NCBI GenBank assembly: GCA_020638155.1
Contig: JACKJB010000001.1
Location: 806,001-870,000 of the forward strand
Reading direction: 5' to 3'
Source of the DNA: Rhodospirillales bacterium
GTDB lineage: Bacteria; Pseudomonadota; Alphaproteobacteria; Micavibrionales; Micavibrionaceae
Length of the DNA stretch: 64,000 bases
Position numbers and translations under genes: made by a program. Under the pieces are notes generated by a model. The model was not told the DNA's origin. It ran no database searches and was given only the letters and a program-made list of their open reading frames with translations. Below are positions 56,370 to 64,000 of the stretch, one piece after another (position 1 is the stretch's first letter; each line of letters opens with the position of its first letter).

Positions 56370-57253
56370 ATAAAATAAACAAAATATCTTTTCTGGGGCT
56401 GGGTGTCATGGGGTATCCTATGGCCGGGCATTTGGCGCGGAAATCCGGCGTCCCTGTTACCGTTTATAACCGGACGGAAGCCAAGGCGGCGCAATGGCGC
56501 GGCGAATATGATGGCGGAATGGCGTCCAGTCCGGTCGAGGCTGCTACCGATGCCGACCTCGTTTTTAGCTGCGTTGGGAATGATGATGACCTGCGCGCAG
56601 TCATGTTAGGCAAGGACGGTGTCATTACCGAGGTGAAGCCGGGCGCTGTTATTGTCGATCACACGACTGTTTCCGCCGAAATATCGCAGGAGCTGGCGGC
56701 GGCTTTTGCGGAAAAGGGGTGCTTCTTTCTTGATGCGCCGGTATCGGGCGGGCAGAGCGGGGCTGAAAACGGGGTGCTGACCGTGATGGTTGGTGGCGAT
56801 GCTGCCGCTTTTGCTATGGCCGGACCGGTGATGCGCAGCGCTTATGCGCGTGAAGTCAGGCTAATGGGGGCTTCCGGCGCGGGTCAGCTAACGAAAATGG
56901 TGAACCAGATATGTATTGCCGGATTATTGCAGGGGCTATCGGAAGGGCTTGCCTTCGGCCAGAAAGCCGGACTGGATATGAAAGAGGTCATTGAGGTGAT
57001 CGGGAAGGGGGCCGCGCAATCCTGGCAGATGGATAACCGGGGACAAACTATGATTGAGGGCGAGTTTGATTTCGGGTTTGCCGTGGACTGGATGGTCAAG
57101 GATTTGAAGATCGCATTGGCAGAAGCGGTTAAAAACGGGGCGGCGTTGGATACGACCGAAACCATTCTGGGATATTACAGGGAATTGCAGGATAAGGATT
57201 GCGGACGGCTGGATACCAGCAGCCTGATTAAGCGGCTGACTTCTTCTCTTTGA
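56366..57253 (+). CDS. 3-hydroxyisobutyrate-dehydrogenase-family oxidoreductase, probable CTG start
   Basis: 295 aa from CTG 56366. The Rossmann motif KISFLGLGVMGYPMAGHLA begins six codons after that CTG. The first canonical start, ATG 56408, would remove its first strand and the GxGxxG glycines. Other family motifs are FLDAPVSGGQSGAENGVLTV, the catalytic Lys in GAGQLTKMVNQ, and VDWMVKDLKIAL. The CTG overlaps the upstream stop as CTGA, like the TTGA and ATGA couplings elsewhere in this window. Substrate could be 3-hydroxyisobutyrate, tartronate semialdehyde or a related beta-hydroxyacid. It converges on mazG with 26 nt overlap. Confidence 0.85.
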   Translation: MNKINKISFLGLGVMGYPMAGHLARKSGVPVTVYNRTEAKAAQWRGEYDGGMASSPVEAATDADLVFSCVGNDDDLRAVMLGKDGVITEVKPGAVIVDHTTVSAEISQELAAAFAEKGCFFLDAPVSGGQSGAENGVLTVMVGGDAAAFAMAGPVMRSAYAREVRLMGASGAGQLTKMVNQICIAGLLQGLSEGLAFGQKAGLDMKEVIEVIGKGAAQSWQMDNRGQTMIEGEFDFGFAVDWMVKDLKIALAEAVKNGAALDTTETILGYYRELQDKDCGRLDTSSLIKRLTSSL

Positions 57254-58031
57254 GTTTCTGGGCCTGCCAGCCTGCTTCCATCTCATCGAGGCTTAAATCC
57301 TCCATTTTTTGATTTTTTGATTTAAAATCGCTTTCCATCCCTTTGAAACGTCTTTCAAATTTATGATTGGCATGACGTAAAGACTCTTCGCAATTGACGC
57401 CCAGCATCCGTCCGAAATTGGTCAGGACAAAAAACAGGTCGCCAAGCTCATCGAGGATCTCTTCCTGACGTCCGCCGGCGATGGCTTCGCGCATTTCGGC
57501 GATTTCTTCTTCCATTTTATCCAGAACATCTGCCGCGTGATCCCATTCAAAACCGACGCGGGCCGCGCGTTTTTGTAGCTTTTGCGCCCGGATCAGGGAA
57601 GGGAGGTTGCGTGGCACATCATCCAGAACGCTGTCTAAAGCCTGTTTGCCGGATTCAGCTGCCTTACGTTCTTCCCAGATACGGTTTTCAACATCTCTGG
57701 CGTTTTCCGCCTGCTCATCCCCGAAAACATGGGGGTGGCGGTGGATCATCTTGCTGGTGACGTGTGTGGCGACATCGGCAAAGGCAAACAAGCCTTTTTC
57801 TTTTGCAATTTGCGAATGAAATACGACTTGTAGAAGCAAATCGCCAAGCTCGTCACGCAGATCATCCATGTTTTCCCGCTCGATCGCGTCCGCAACTTCG
57901 TAAGCTTCTTCGATGGTGTAGGGGGCTATGGTTTTGAAATTCTGCTCTACGTCCCATGGACAGCCGGTTTCCGGGTCGCGAAGGCGGATCATAAGTTCCA
58001 GAAGAGCGTTTATTGCATCGTTGTTATTCAT
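57228..58031 (-). CDS. mazG: Nucleoside triphosphate pyrophosphohydrolase MazG
   Basis: Hydrolyses NTPs to NMPs and pyrophosphate, 267 aa with two MazG domains. GCPWDVEQNFKTIAPYTIEE opens the first, with EELGDLLLQ-type metal site DELGDLLLQVVFHSQ; the second has EILDELGDLFFVLTNFGR. It is convergent with the oxidoreductase upstream and divergent from the small secreted protein at 58184. Confidence 0.95.
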   Translation of the reverse strand: MNNNDAINALLELMIRLRDPETGCPWDVEQNFKTIAPYTIEEAYEVADAIERENMDDLRDELGDLLLQVVFHSQIAKEKGLFAFADVATHVTSKMIHRHPHVFGDEQAENARDVENRIWEERKAAESGKQALDSVLDDVPRNLPSLIRAQKLQKRAARVGFEWDHAADVLDKMEEEIAEMREAIAGGRQEEILDELGDLFFVLTNFGRMLGVNCEESLRHANHKFERRFKGMESDFKSKNQKMEDLSLDEMEAGWQAQKLKEKKSAA

Positions 58032-58096
58032 GACAGGACCCCACCCGAAAAGATTAAAACTTTATGGTATATCGCTTGCAGTTCTTCAGCCCATGG

Positions 58097-58137
58097 GACG
58101 CTGCCTTGCCTGCGGTGATTATTAGACCCGCAGCGTC
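58097..58137 (+). other. Inverted repeat upstream of the small secreted protein
   Basis: 8 bp perfect arms (GACGCTGC at 58097-58104 and its complement at 58130-58137) with a 25 nt loop, between mazG and the gene at 58184. It could be an operator or a 5' leader hairpin; there is no U-tract for termination. Confidence 0.35.
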
Positions 58138-58183
58138 ATTAAATTGCAAGGTGGTGATGGATTTTTAGTGGAGGAGATCAATT

Positions 58184-58540
58184 ATGTTTTTGGGCAAAAA
58201 AGTTATTTTAGCAGCGGGTTTACTGGCAATATTGTCCGGAGCGTCTGGTACGGCCCTGGCCGGTCAGGATGGCGCTGCATCTGTACGGTTGCCAGTGAGT
58301 GTGAAAATCCTGGATTTTGAGACCACCAGAAAACTCTGCGGCCAGGAAAATGCCGCTCCGGCCTGGTGCCCGGTACATTTACTGGCCGATGCCCAACGTC
58401 AGGACCGTCCGGTTATTGAGGCCGCTTATAAAGCTGAAGACGATTATTACCGGGAAGCATCGCTGGCGTTAAGGAAGCTTGGCAAGAGAGATCGTATCGC
58501 GGCTGTGAAGGCCCGTTTTCAAGAGGGAATGGAATTCTAG
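58184..58540 (+). CDS. Small secreted hypothetical protein
   Basis: 118 aa with a signal peptide (VILAAGLLAILSGASG, cleavage after ALA near residue 26). The mature part is about 90 aa with two cysteines (KLCGQENAAPAWCPV), possibly a disulfide, and a charged helical C-terminus. GGAGGA lies 8 nt before the ATG, a strong ribosome site. Not recognised; a periplasmic location is inferred from the signal. Confidence 0.7.
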   Translation: MFLGKKVILAAGLLAILSGASGTALAGQDGAASVRLPVSVKILDFETTRKLCGQENAAPAWCPVHLLADAQRQDRPVIEAAYKAEDDYYREASLALRKLGKRDRIAAVKARFQEGMEF

Positions 58541-58648
58541 GGGGGTGGTAATAAGGACACAACAAGATGTGATAATGTATATTATGGAAATTATAATATA
58601 GTGTTCATATAGTTGAATCAAAAGCCCGTTACAGTTTAAAATGATTAT

Positions 58649-59485
58649 ATGGCGCAGCGTATTGATAAAAATAAACTTTTTTTCCTGTTGTTCATGTGTG
58701 TGGCGGTGCTTTTTTCCGCACCACAGCAAGCCGGTGCACAAGGTGACATCACGATAGAACAATTTATGACGATGTCTGGTGGTGATAATCCGGAAACCTG
58801 GTACAAGCTTGCAGAGTCGTATTTTCATGGCAGCGGCGTACCGCAGGATAACGCCGAAGGCTATGAGTGGATGCTTAAGTCTGCCAGCGCCGGTTATCGC
58901 AATGCCCAGCATTATATGGGAATGCTGTATTTAACGGGTCAGGCTGTAGATCAGGATTACACATCAGCTTTTAAATGGTTTATGGCTGCGGCAAAACAGG
59001 GATATATCCCCTCTTATAGTTACGTTGGGTCGTTATACTATCAGGGCTCAGGGATCGAACAGGATTTTTCTAAGGCATATCAATGGTTTGGTCGTGGCGC
59101 TGAGTTGCGTGATGTGGAGAGCATGTATGGCCTTGGGATGCTCTATTATAACGGTCACGGGATTGAACAGGACTATGATATGGCTTTACGTTTATGGCGC
59201 GTTGCCGCGTCCAAGCATCACAGCGGTTCCCAGAATGCGATTGGTTATATTTATAAATATGGGCAGGGCGTTGACAAAGATTTGGAAAAAACCACTTACT
59301 GGTTTAAACGGGCGGCAGAAAACGGCAATGCCGAAGCGCAATATAATCTTGGAACACTATATGAGGAAGGCGCTGGCGTTGAGCAGCATATTCCGAGTGC
59401 AATTCAGTGGTATAAGCGGGCGGCACGGAAAAATTACCAACCTGCCCTTGATGCGCTGGAGCGGCTGGAACAGGCTTCTGAATAG
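58649..59485 (+). CDS. Secreted Sel1-repeat protein
   Basis: 278 aa. A signal peptide (FFLLFMCVAVLFSAP, cleavage near AGAQ) is followed by six consecutive Sel1-like repeats of about 36 residues (residues 49-265), each of the form ...YLTGQAVDQDYTSAFKWFMAAAKQGY. Such solenoids serve as periplasmic interaction scaffolds. The upstream 58541-58648 is very AT-rich with a TATAAT at 58592-58597 but no good -35, and ATG 58649 lacks a Shine-Dalgarno. The repeats are more AT-rich than neighbouring core genes. Confidence 0.85.
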   Translation: MAQRIDKNKLFFLLFMCVAVLFSAPQQAGAQGDITIEQFMTMSGGDNPETWYKLAESYFHGSGVPQDNAEGYEWMLKSASAGYRNAQHYMGMLYLTGQAVDQDYTSAFKWFMAAAKQGYIPSYSYVGSLYYQGSGIEQDFSKAYQWFGRGAELRDVESMYGLGMLYYNGHGIEQDYDMALRLWRVAASKHHSGSQNAIGYIYKYGQGVDKDLEKTTYWFKRAAENGNAEAQYNLGTLYEEGAGVEQHIPSAIQWYKRAARKNYQPALDALERLEQASE

Positions 59486-59492
59486 TTTGCTA

Positions 59493-60278
59493 TCATAAGG
59501 TGACTGGAACGCTTAAGCCATCATAGGACGGTTCAAACCCCTCTGGCAGTTCATCGACAAGCGCCTGATGATCCATGAATTTCGAAAGGCCCGTGACAAA
59601 CACTTTTGAGGCCCCTATTTCGCGGTTTAGTTCGTAAAGGCGGCTTAGCGGGGCGTGTGTCGGGTGATCTTCCATGTGGTGCCCTGCTCCGTCTGCTATC
59701 CAGATATCAATCCCTTTGAGGGTATCTATACTTGCCTGCGGCAGCTTCCACATATCGGCGGAATAGCCGATATTGCCGAAGCGGTAGCCGACGCAGTCGC
59801 AGTCGCCGTGGTCCTGGTAAAACGGGGTGAACGTAATGTCGCCGATCGTTGCGGGCTTGCCGAAATCGGTTTCTTCAATCGTGTGTGATTTCAGGACTTT
59901 TTTGTAGATTTCCTGATCGATGAACATGTAATCGAAGCGTTTTTCCAGCGTATCGATAGTCTGGCGGTTGCCGTAGATATCTATCAGCTCTCCCGTCCGG
60001 TGACGGATAATCCGCAGCTCGTCGATCCCCATGATATGGTCGCTGTGCGCGTGGGTATAGAGAGCCGCGTCAAATTGCTGCATATCCATTTTAGTCAGTT
60101 GGCTGCGGAAGTCTGGTCCGGTGTCGATAATCAGGGTCGTCTGTTCGGTCCGCATGATGGCGCAAGGGCGGTCACGGCGGTTTTTAGGCTCGTTCGGGTC
60201 GCAGACGCCCCAGTCGTTCCCAATGGCGGGAACACCGGATGATACGCTGCAGCCCATGATGATGAATTCGCCTTTCAT
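59493..60278 (-). CDS. MBL-fold metallo-hydrolase (PhnP-like family)
   Basis: 261 aa. The HxHxDH motif is THAHSDHIMG (His76, His78, Asp80, His81); FYQDHGDCDCVGYRF and GYSADMW supply the next ligands. Relatives include cyclic-phosphate phosphodiesterases such as PhnP. The segment near the C-terminus that normally reads like LTHLSH or TNLHVDLDY is TGLSKFMDH here, so a usual final His appears to be missing. tatD-MBL-metG-holB is a conserved alphaproteobacterial cluster. It overlaps tatD by 4 nt. Confidence 0.85.
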   Translation of the reverse strand: MKGEFIIMGCSVSSGVPAIGNDWGVCDPNEPKNRRDRPCAIMRTEQTTLIIDTGPDFRSQLTKMDMQQFDAALYTHAHSDHIMGIDELRIIRHRTGELIDIYGNRQTIDTLEKRFDYMFIDQEIYKKVLKSHTIEETDFGKPATIGDITFTPFYQDHGDCDCVGYRFGNIGYSADMWKLPQASIDTLKGIDIWIADGAGHHMEDHPTHAPLSRLYELNREIGASKVFVTGLSKFMDHQALVDELPEGFEPSYDGLSVPVTL

Positions 60279-61072
60279 TGCAGCTTTGCCTTATCAAACA
60301 GGGTGAAGAAATTTTCAGTTGTTCGGGCGGCCAACTCGGCTTCGCTTACATCTTTAATGCCTGCAAGGACCGCCCCGGTATGGGGTACGAGCGCCGGTTC
60401 GTTAATCTGGCCGCGATGCGGCTCTGGTGCCAGGAACGGCGCGTCCGTTTCCACGAGCATTTTATCCAGCGGGACATCTTTGGCAAAATCGCGCAAATCC
60501 TGGGAATTTTTAAAGGTGACGATGCCGGAAAAAGAAATGTAGAAGCCGAAATCAAGCGCCTCTTCCCCGAGTTTTCGGCTGGAGCTAAAGCAATGCATGA
60601 CTCCTTTCAGCTTCGTCCCCTGCCCCTCTTCGCGCATGATGCGGATGATATCGTCATCAGCATCGCGGGCATGGACGACAAGTGGCAGGTCTGTTTCGAT
60701 ACAGGCGCGGATATGTTTGCGAAAGCTTTCCTGCTGGTCTTCGGGTTCGGAATTTTTGTAGTAATAATCCAGTCCGCTTTCGCCGATCCCGATAATATTG
60801 GAATCTGAACTGGCAAGCTCCACAAGCTTTTCCAGCGTGATCGCTTTTTCCTCCGGGACACCGGCATCATGGGGGTGTGTTCCGATGGTACACCAGACAT
60901 TGCCGAATTGCCGGGCAACGGACAGGACTTCCGGAAATTCGTGGGCGATGTCGCAGCAGATCGTCACCATGGCATCGATCCCGGCCTGCCCGGCATTCTC
61001 AACAACCTTTTCCGGGCCGCCTAGATTGAGCAGGCGTTTGTGTATCAGGTGACAATGTGAATCAATCCACAT
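60275..61072 (-). CDS. tatD: TatD-family deoxyribonuclease
   Basis: 265 aa TIM-barrel metal hydrolase. MWIDSHCHL carries the first HxH, GIGESGLDYYY the metal-bridging Glu, LPLVVHARDADDD and MHCFSSS the next His residues, and LVETDAPFLAPEPHRG the Asp. The family has 3'-5' exonuclease activity in E. coli. Its ATG overlaps the metG stop (TAATG). Confidence 0.95.
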   Translation of the reverse strand: MWIDSHCHLIHKRLLNLGGPEKVVENAGQAGIDAMVTICCDIAHEFPEVLSVARQFGNVWCTIGTHPHDAGVPEEKAITLEKLVELASSDSNIIGIGESGLDYYYKNSEPEDQQESFRKHIRACIETDLPLVVHARDADDDIIRIMREEGQGTKLKGVMHCFSSSRKLGEEALDFGFYISFSGIVTFKNSQDLRDFAKDVPLDKMLVETDAPFLAPEPHRGQINEPALVPHTGAVLAGIKDVSEAELAARTTENFFTLFDKAKLQ

Positions 61073-62637
61073 TACCCTGCCGCCTGCTGTTGTTCTTCTT
61101 CAACAATACGGGGGAAGATCCCTTCCGGTTTATCGATGGGCGTCCCACCGGGAATGGCGCTGTCAGCAGAAACGGCGCTGAAATCGCGGGCGTCCGCCGG
61201 GATTTTGAGCTGGTCGAGCATTTTGCTGGCGCTGTCCGGAGTGATGGGCAGCATCATCAGGCCGAGGCAGCGGATGGTTTCCGCCAGTACGTACAACACG
61301 GTTTTCATGCGCTCCGGGTCTTCCTTCTTCAGGGTCCACGGGGCCTGATGGTCGATATAGGTGTTGGCTTCGTTGACGAGGTGCATTACGTCTTCGAGCG
61401 CGCGGTGGATCATGAATTTATCGAATTGCCGCCGCAGGCCCGGCAGGGTGCGGCTTTGCGCGTGGTCCAGCAGGTTCTTGTCGGCTTCGAGAAATTCGCC
61501 AGGATGCGGAATCTGGCCGTCGCAGTTTTTGTGGATCATCGACAGGGTACGCTGAGCCAGGTTGCCAAGGCTGTTGGCAAGGTCGCTGTTGATGCGGTTC
61601 ACGGCATCTTCGTGGGCGAAGTTGCCGTCATTGCCAAATGGCACATGGCGCATCAAGAAATAGCGCGAGGCATCGACGCCGTAGCGTTCGACAAGGTCGT
61701 GCGGGGAAATTGCGTTGCCCAGCGATTTGGACATTTTCTGCCCCTCGATCGTCCACCAGCCATGGGCGAAGACGCATTGGGGCGGTTCCAGCCCGGCCGC
61801 CATCAGGAAGGCCGGCCAGTACACCGCGTGAAAGCGCAGGATATCCTTGCCAACGACATGGTAATCGGCAGGCCAGAATTTCTTGTAATCCGGCGCTTCG
61901 GTATCCGGGTAGCCCAGCGCGGTAATATAGTTGGTCAGGGCATCGATCCAGACATACATCACATGTTTGTCGTTGCCTGGAACCGGGACGCCCCAGTCAA
62001 AGGTGGTACGGCTGATGGACAGATCGCGAAGTTCGCCGGAAACGAAGCTTTTGACTTCGTTGTAGCGGCCCTCCGGCTGGACGAAATCCGGGTGCGCCTC
62101 ATAGAATGCCAGCAGTTTTTCACGCCACGCGGACAGGCGGAAGAAATAGCTTTCCTCTTCAACCCATTCGCATTCCGCGCCGGACGGGGCGACTTTCTTG
62201 CCGTCTACGTCGGTCAGTTCATCCTCGCCGTAATAGGCTTCATCCCGCATCGCGTACCAGCCGCTATACTTGTCGAGATAGATGTCTCCTGCTTCGACCA
62301 GTTTGTTCCAGATGCCTTGTGCCGCCTTGATATGGCGCGGCTCGGTGGTGCGGATGAAATCGTCGTTGGACAGGTTCATCAGTGGCTGGATGTCACGGAA
62401 ATTCTGCGAAACCTTGTCTACGAAGGCTTGCGTATCGACACCTGCTTTGCTGGCCGCCTGATAGACTTTAAGGCCGTGCTCGTCTGTACCCGTGAGGAAT
62501 TTGACGTCATAGCCGTCCAGCGTTTTGAACCGCGCCATAACATCGCAGGCGATGCTGGTATAGGTATGCCCCAGATGCGGGATATCGTTCACATAGTAAA
62601 TCGGGGTTGTGATATAAAACGGTTTTTTGTCAGCCAT
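61072..62637 (-). CDS. metG: Methionyl-tRNA synthetase
   Basis: 521 aa class I synthetase. The HIGH-type motif is YYVNDIPHLGHTYTS near residue 13, and the KMSKS motif is GQKMSKSLGNAISP near residue 300. The C-terminal anticodon domain ends at about residue 500, with no EMAP-like dimerisation domain. It lies between tatD and holB; a palindromic repeat occupies the gap to holB. Confidence 0.97.
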   Translation of the reverse strand: MADKKPFYITTPIYYVNDIPHLGHTYTSIACDVMARFKTLDGYDVKFLTGTDEHGLKVYQAASKAGVDTQAFVDKVSQNFRDIQPLMNLSNDDFIRTTEPRHIKAAQGIWNKLVEAGDIYLDKYSGWYAMRDEAYYGEDELTDVDGKKVAPSGAECEWVEEESYFFRLSAWREKLLAFYEAHPDFVQPEGRYNEVKSFVSGELRDLSISRTTFDWGVPVPGNDKHVMYVWIDALTNYITALGYPDTEAPDYKKFWPADYHVVGKDILRFHAVYWPAFLMAAGLEPPQCVFAHGWWTIEGQKMSKSLGNAISPHDLVERYGVDASRYFLMRHVPFGNDGNFAHEDAVNRINSDLANSLGNLAQRTLSMIHKNCDGQIPHPGEFLEADKNLLDHAQSRTLPGLRRQFDKFMIHRALEDVMHLVNEANTYIDHQAPWTLKKEDPERMKTVLYVLAETIRCLGLMMLPITPDSASKMLDQLKIPADARDFSAVSADSAIPGGTPIDKPEGIFPRIVEEEQQQAAG

Positions 62638-62769
62638 TCCGGGGTCCTTGCTTTACAGGCAATTTTAGTTGGTTTTCCGCACTTTTTGTAGCATGGCTTC
62701 CGCATTCAGCCATAATAAAAAATGCGAAGCTTTTGGGAAAGCTGCATATTATTGCGATCTCCTGTGATA

Positions 62770-62843
62770 GTCATCCCGAGCGTAGCCGAGGGATCTTCGT
62801 AATAAGACAGCTGGTAAGATCCCTCGGCTGCGCTCGGGATGAC
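62770..62843. repeat. Near-perfect palindromic repeat, family B
   Basis: 28 bp arms (62770-62797 and 62816-62843) starting GTCATCCCGAGCG, with one mismatch, around an 18 nt loop. It lies between holB (ending 62863) and metG (starting 62637), both on the minus strand. The structure would form a strong RNA hairpin and may limit read-through from holB into metG. A degenerate relative is at 43683-43749. Confidence 0.88.
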
Positions 62844-62862
62844 AGGTTACTTTGTTTAGTGC

Positions 62863-64000
62863 TTACGCGGCTTCCTTGGTGTCGAACACGGAAAAGGCGC
62901 CGATGACCGCGTGGCGTTTGTCCAGGCTGGCGCCGGTCACCATATCGAAATGTTCCTGCAGCTGGCTGGTGATTTCTATCCATTGCTGCAGGCTGTAATG
63001 GGCCAGCAGTTTTTGGGTGGCGTCATTGTTGAGCGGACTTTGCGGGACTTCGTTCCTGGCCTTGGCGCGCAGCAGGCTGTTGACCATCCACATCAGAACG
63101 TCCTGAAAGGCTTGGAGGCTGTCTTCCTGCCCTTTACGGCCCAGATTTTCGGCGAGGATGTGGATTTGCGACCATTGCCAGTGCGGCCAGCCATAAAGGA
63201 GCGCGGTAATCTTTTCTACCGCTTCAAGCCCGCCTTCATCGGCGATATGAAGCCCCTGCCCTACGCTGCCGCCGCTGATGTTGTAGAGCACATCCATATC
63301 GCTTTGGGGCAGAGTCCCGTGTTCCTTACCTACAAGTGAAACGAAGTCGTCATGTTCCAGCGCATTAAACGGAACGACCCGCGCACGGGAACGGATGGTC
63401 GGGATCATTGCGCCGAGGCGGTGACAGACCAGAATCAGCAAGGCATTTGGCGGCGGCTCTTCGAGGATTTTCAGGATCGCGTTTTGGGCGTTACGGTTCA
63501 TGGTATCGGCGTCATCGACAATGACAATCCGCCAGCCGCCCTGTGAGGCCGTCATTCGCATAAAAGGCGTAATGCGGCGGATTTCATTGACTTCGACGGT
63601 ATCCTTAAACCGTCCTTTTTTCTCGTCAAACAGGCGTTCGATCGTCAGCAGGTCCGGGTGGCCGCCGGAGGCGACCTTCCAGAAAATCGGATCGTCCGGG
63701 TTTATGGCAAGGCTTGTCACCGCTTCTTTCGGCAGGTCGTCACCAAACAGCCCGCCATCGGCGCTGTCGCCATGTCCGTTTTTCAACAGGTAACGGGCCA
63801 GCCGAAAGGCCATCGTTGATTTGCCAATTCCTTTGGGGCCGGAAAAGATCAGGGCATGCGGCAGGCAATCCTTATCAATCATCTCGAGCAAGGATTTTTC
63901 GGCGCGGTCGTGGCCACGGCATTCGCTCATCTGGCGCGGCGGCTGCAATCCGCTGACGGCCGCGGTGATGGGGGCGGTGTCGTCATCCAGCAGGTCGTCT
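62863..64000 (-). CDS. holB: DNA polymerase III delta' subunit (partial, start beyond window)
   Basis: Clamp-loader subunit. The reading frame stays open to the window edge, so only the C-terminal 378 codons or so are present; a TTG at 63948 should not be taken as the start without seeing more. Walker A is FSGPKGIGKSTMAFRLARYL; AAA+ motifs IVIVDDADTMNRNAQNAILK and LEEPPPNALLILVCHRLGAM (sensor 1) follow. Position next to metG and tatD is standard for alphaproteobacteria. Confidence 0.92.
   Translation of the reverse strand, partial: DDLLDDDTAPITAAVSGLQPPRQMSECRGHDRAEKSLLEMIDKDCLPHALIFSGPKGIGKSTMAFRLARYLLKNGHGDSADGGLFGDDLPKEAVTSLAINPDDPIFWKVASGGHPDLLTIERLFDEKKGRFKDTVEVNEIRRITPFMRMTASQGGWRIVIVDDADTMNRNAQNAILKILEEPPPNALLILVCHRLGAMIPTIRSRARVVPFNALEHDDFVSLVGKEHGTLPQSDMDVLYNISGGSVGQGLHIADEGGLEAVEKITALLYGWPHWQWSQIHILAENLGRKGQEDSLQAFQDVLMWMVNSLLRAKARNEVPQSPLNNDATQKLLAHYSLQQWIEITSQLQEHFDMVTGASLDKRHAVIGAFSVFDTKEAA

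Noticed and set aside
61057..62691. Long plus-strand frame (544 codons) opposite metG
   Set aside because: It mirrors the intact methionyl-tRNA synthetase in the opposite frame and has no family-like motifs or ribosome site.

Overview
The window is chromosomal core DNA of an alphaproteobacterium. It is dense, has moderate G+C, and nearly every gene belongs to a recognisable housekeeping family. Lineage clues are the gene order pyrH-frr-uppS-cdsA-dxr-rseP-bamA-skp-lpxD-fabZ-lpxA-lpxI-lpxB, a fused ispDF, an E1-beta subunit carrying its own lipoyl domain, ntrYX-trkA-(D-amino-acid aminotransferase)-hfq-hflX, LpxI instead of LpxH, and an alphaproteobacterial SOS box (GTTC-N7-GTTC) in front of lexA. 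A Micavibrio- or Rhodospirillales-like organism is my guess; sequence alone does not settle it. No rRNA, tRNA, CRISPR array, prophage or transposase gene was seen.

Layout. 1-13.2 kb (+): UMP kinase, ribosome recycling, isoprenoid and phospholipid synthesis, outer-membrane assembly and lipid A synthesis. 13.2-26.4 kb (mostly -): gltA, gltX, lexA, trpCDG, trpE and ppiD, with comEC and a divergent polysaccharide deacetylase on the + strand. 26.7-34 kb (+): tpiA, secG, pyrG, a tandem pair of dioxygenase-like genes, kdsA, a zincin (-) and eno. 34.3-43.3 kb (+): ftsB, pdhA, pdhB, pdhC, lpdA, lipA and a COQ10-like gene, interrupted by small extra ORFs. 43.7-47 kb (-): a glycosyltransferase, pncC, pgpA and ispDF. 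47-57.3 kb (+): ntrYX, trkA, an aminotransferase, a HAD phosphatase, hfq, hflX, an inositol-phosphatase-like gene and a 3-hydroxyisobutyrate-dehydrogenase-like gene. 57.2-64 kb: mazG (-), two secreted proteins (+), then an MBL hydrolase, tatD, metG and holB (all -; holB runs off the window).

The most unusual structure is a set of four small single-ORF units inserted between genes of essential operons: a four-helix-bundle S23-type ORF between frr and uppS, two GxxExxY ORFs (pdhA/pdhB and lipA/COQ10) and a GIY-YIG ORF (pdhC/lpdA). Each is enclosed by its own inverted repeat, has no transposase, and reads in the direction of the host operon. In three of the four the arms are built from 8-9 nt iterated motifs. 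In mRNA each would form a stem with the whole ORF in the loop, as in 23S rRNA intervening sequences. Several palindromic repeat families are also scattered here; one copy lies in frame inside pdhC. hflX and the 3-hydroxyisobutyrate-dehydrogenase-like gene appear to lack any ATG, GTG or TTG start compatible with their conserved N-termini, and CTG is the best candidate in both.
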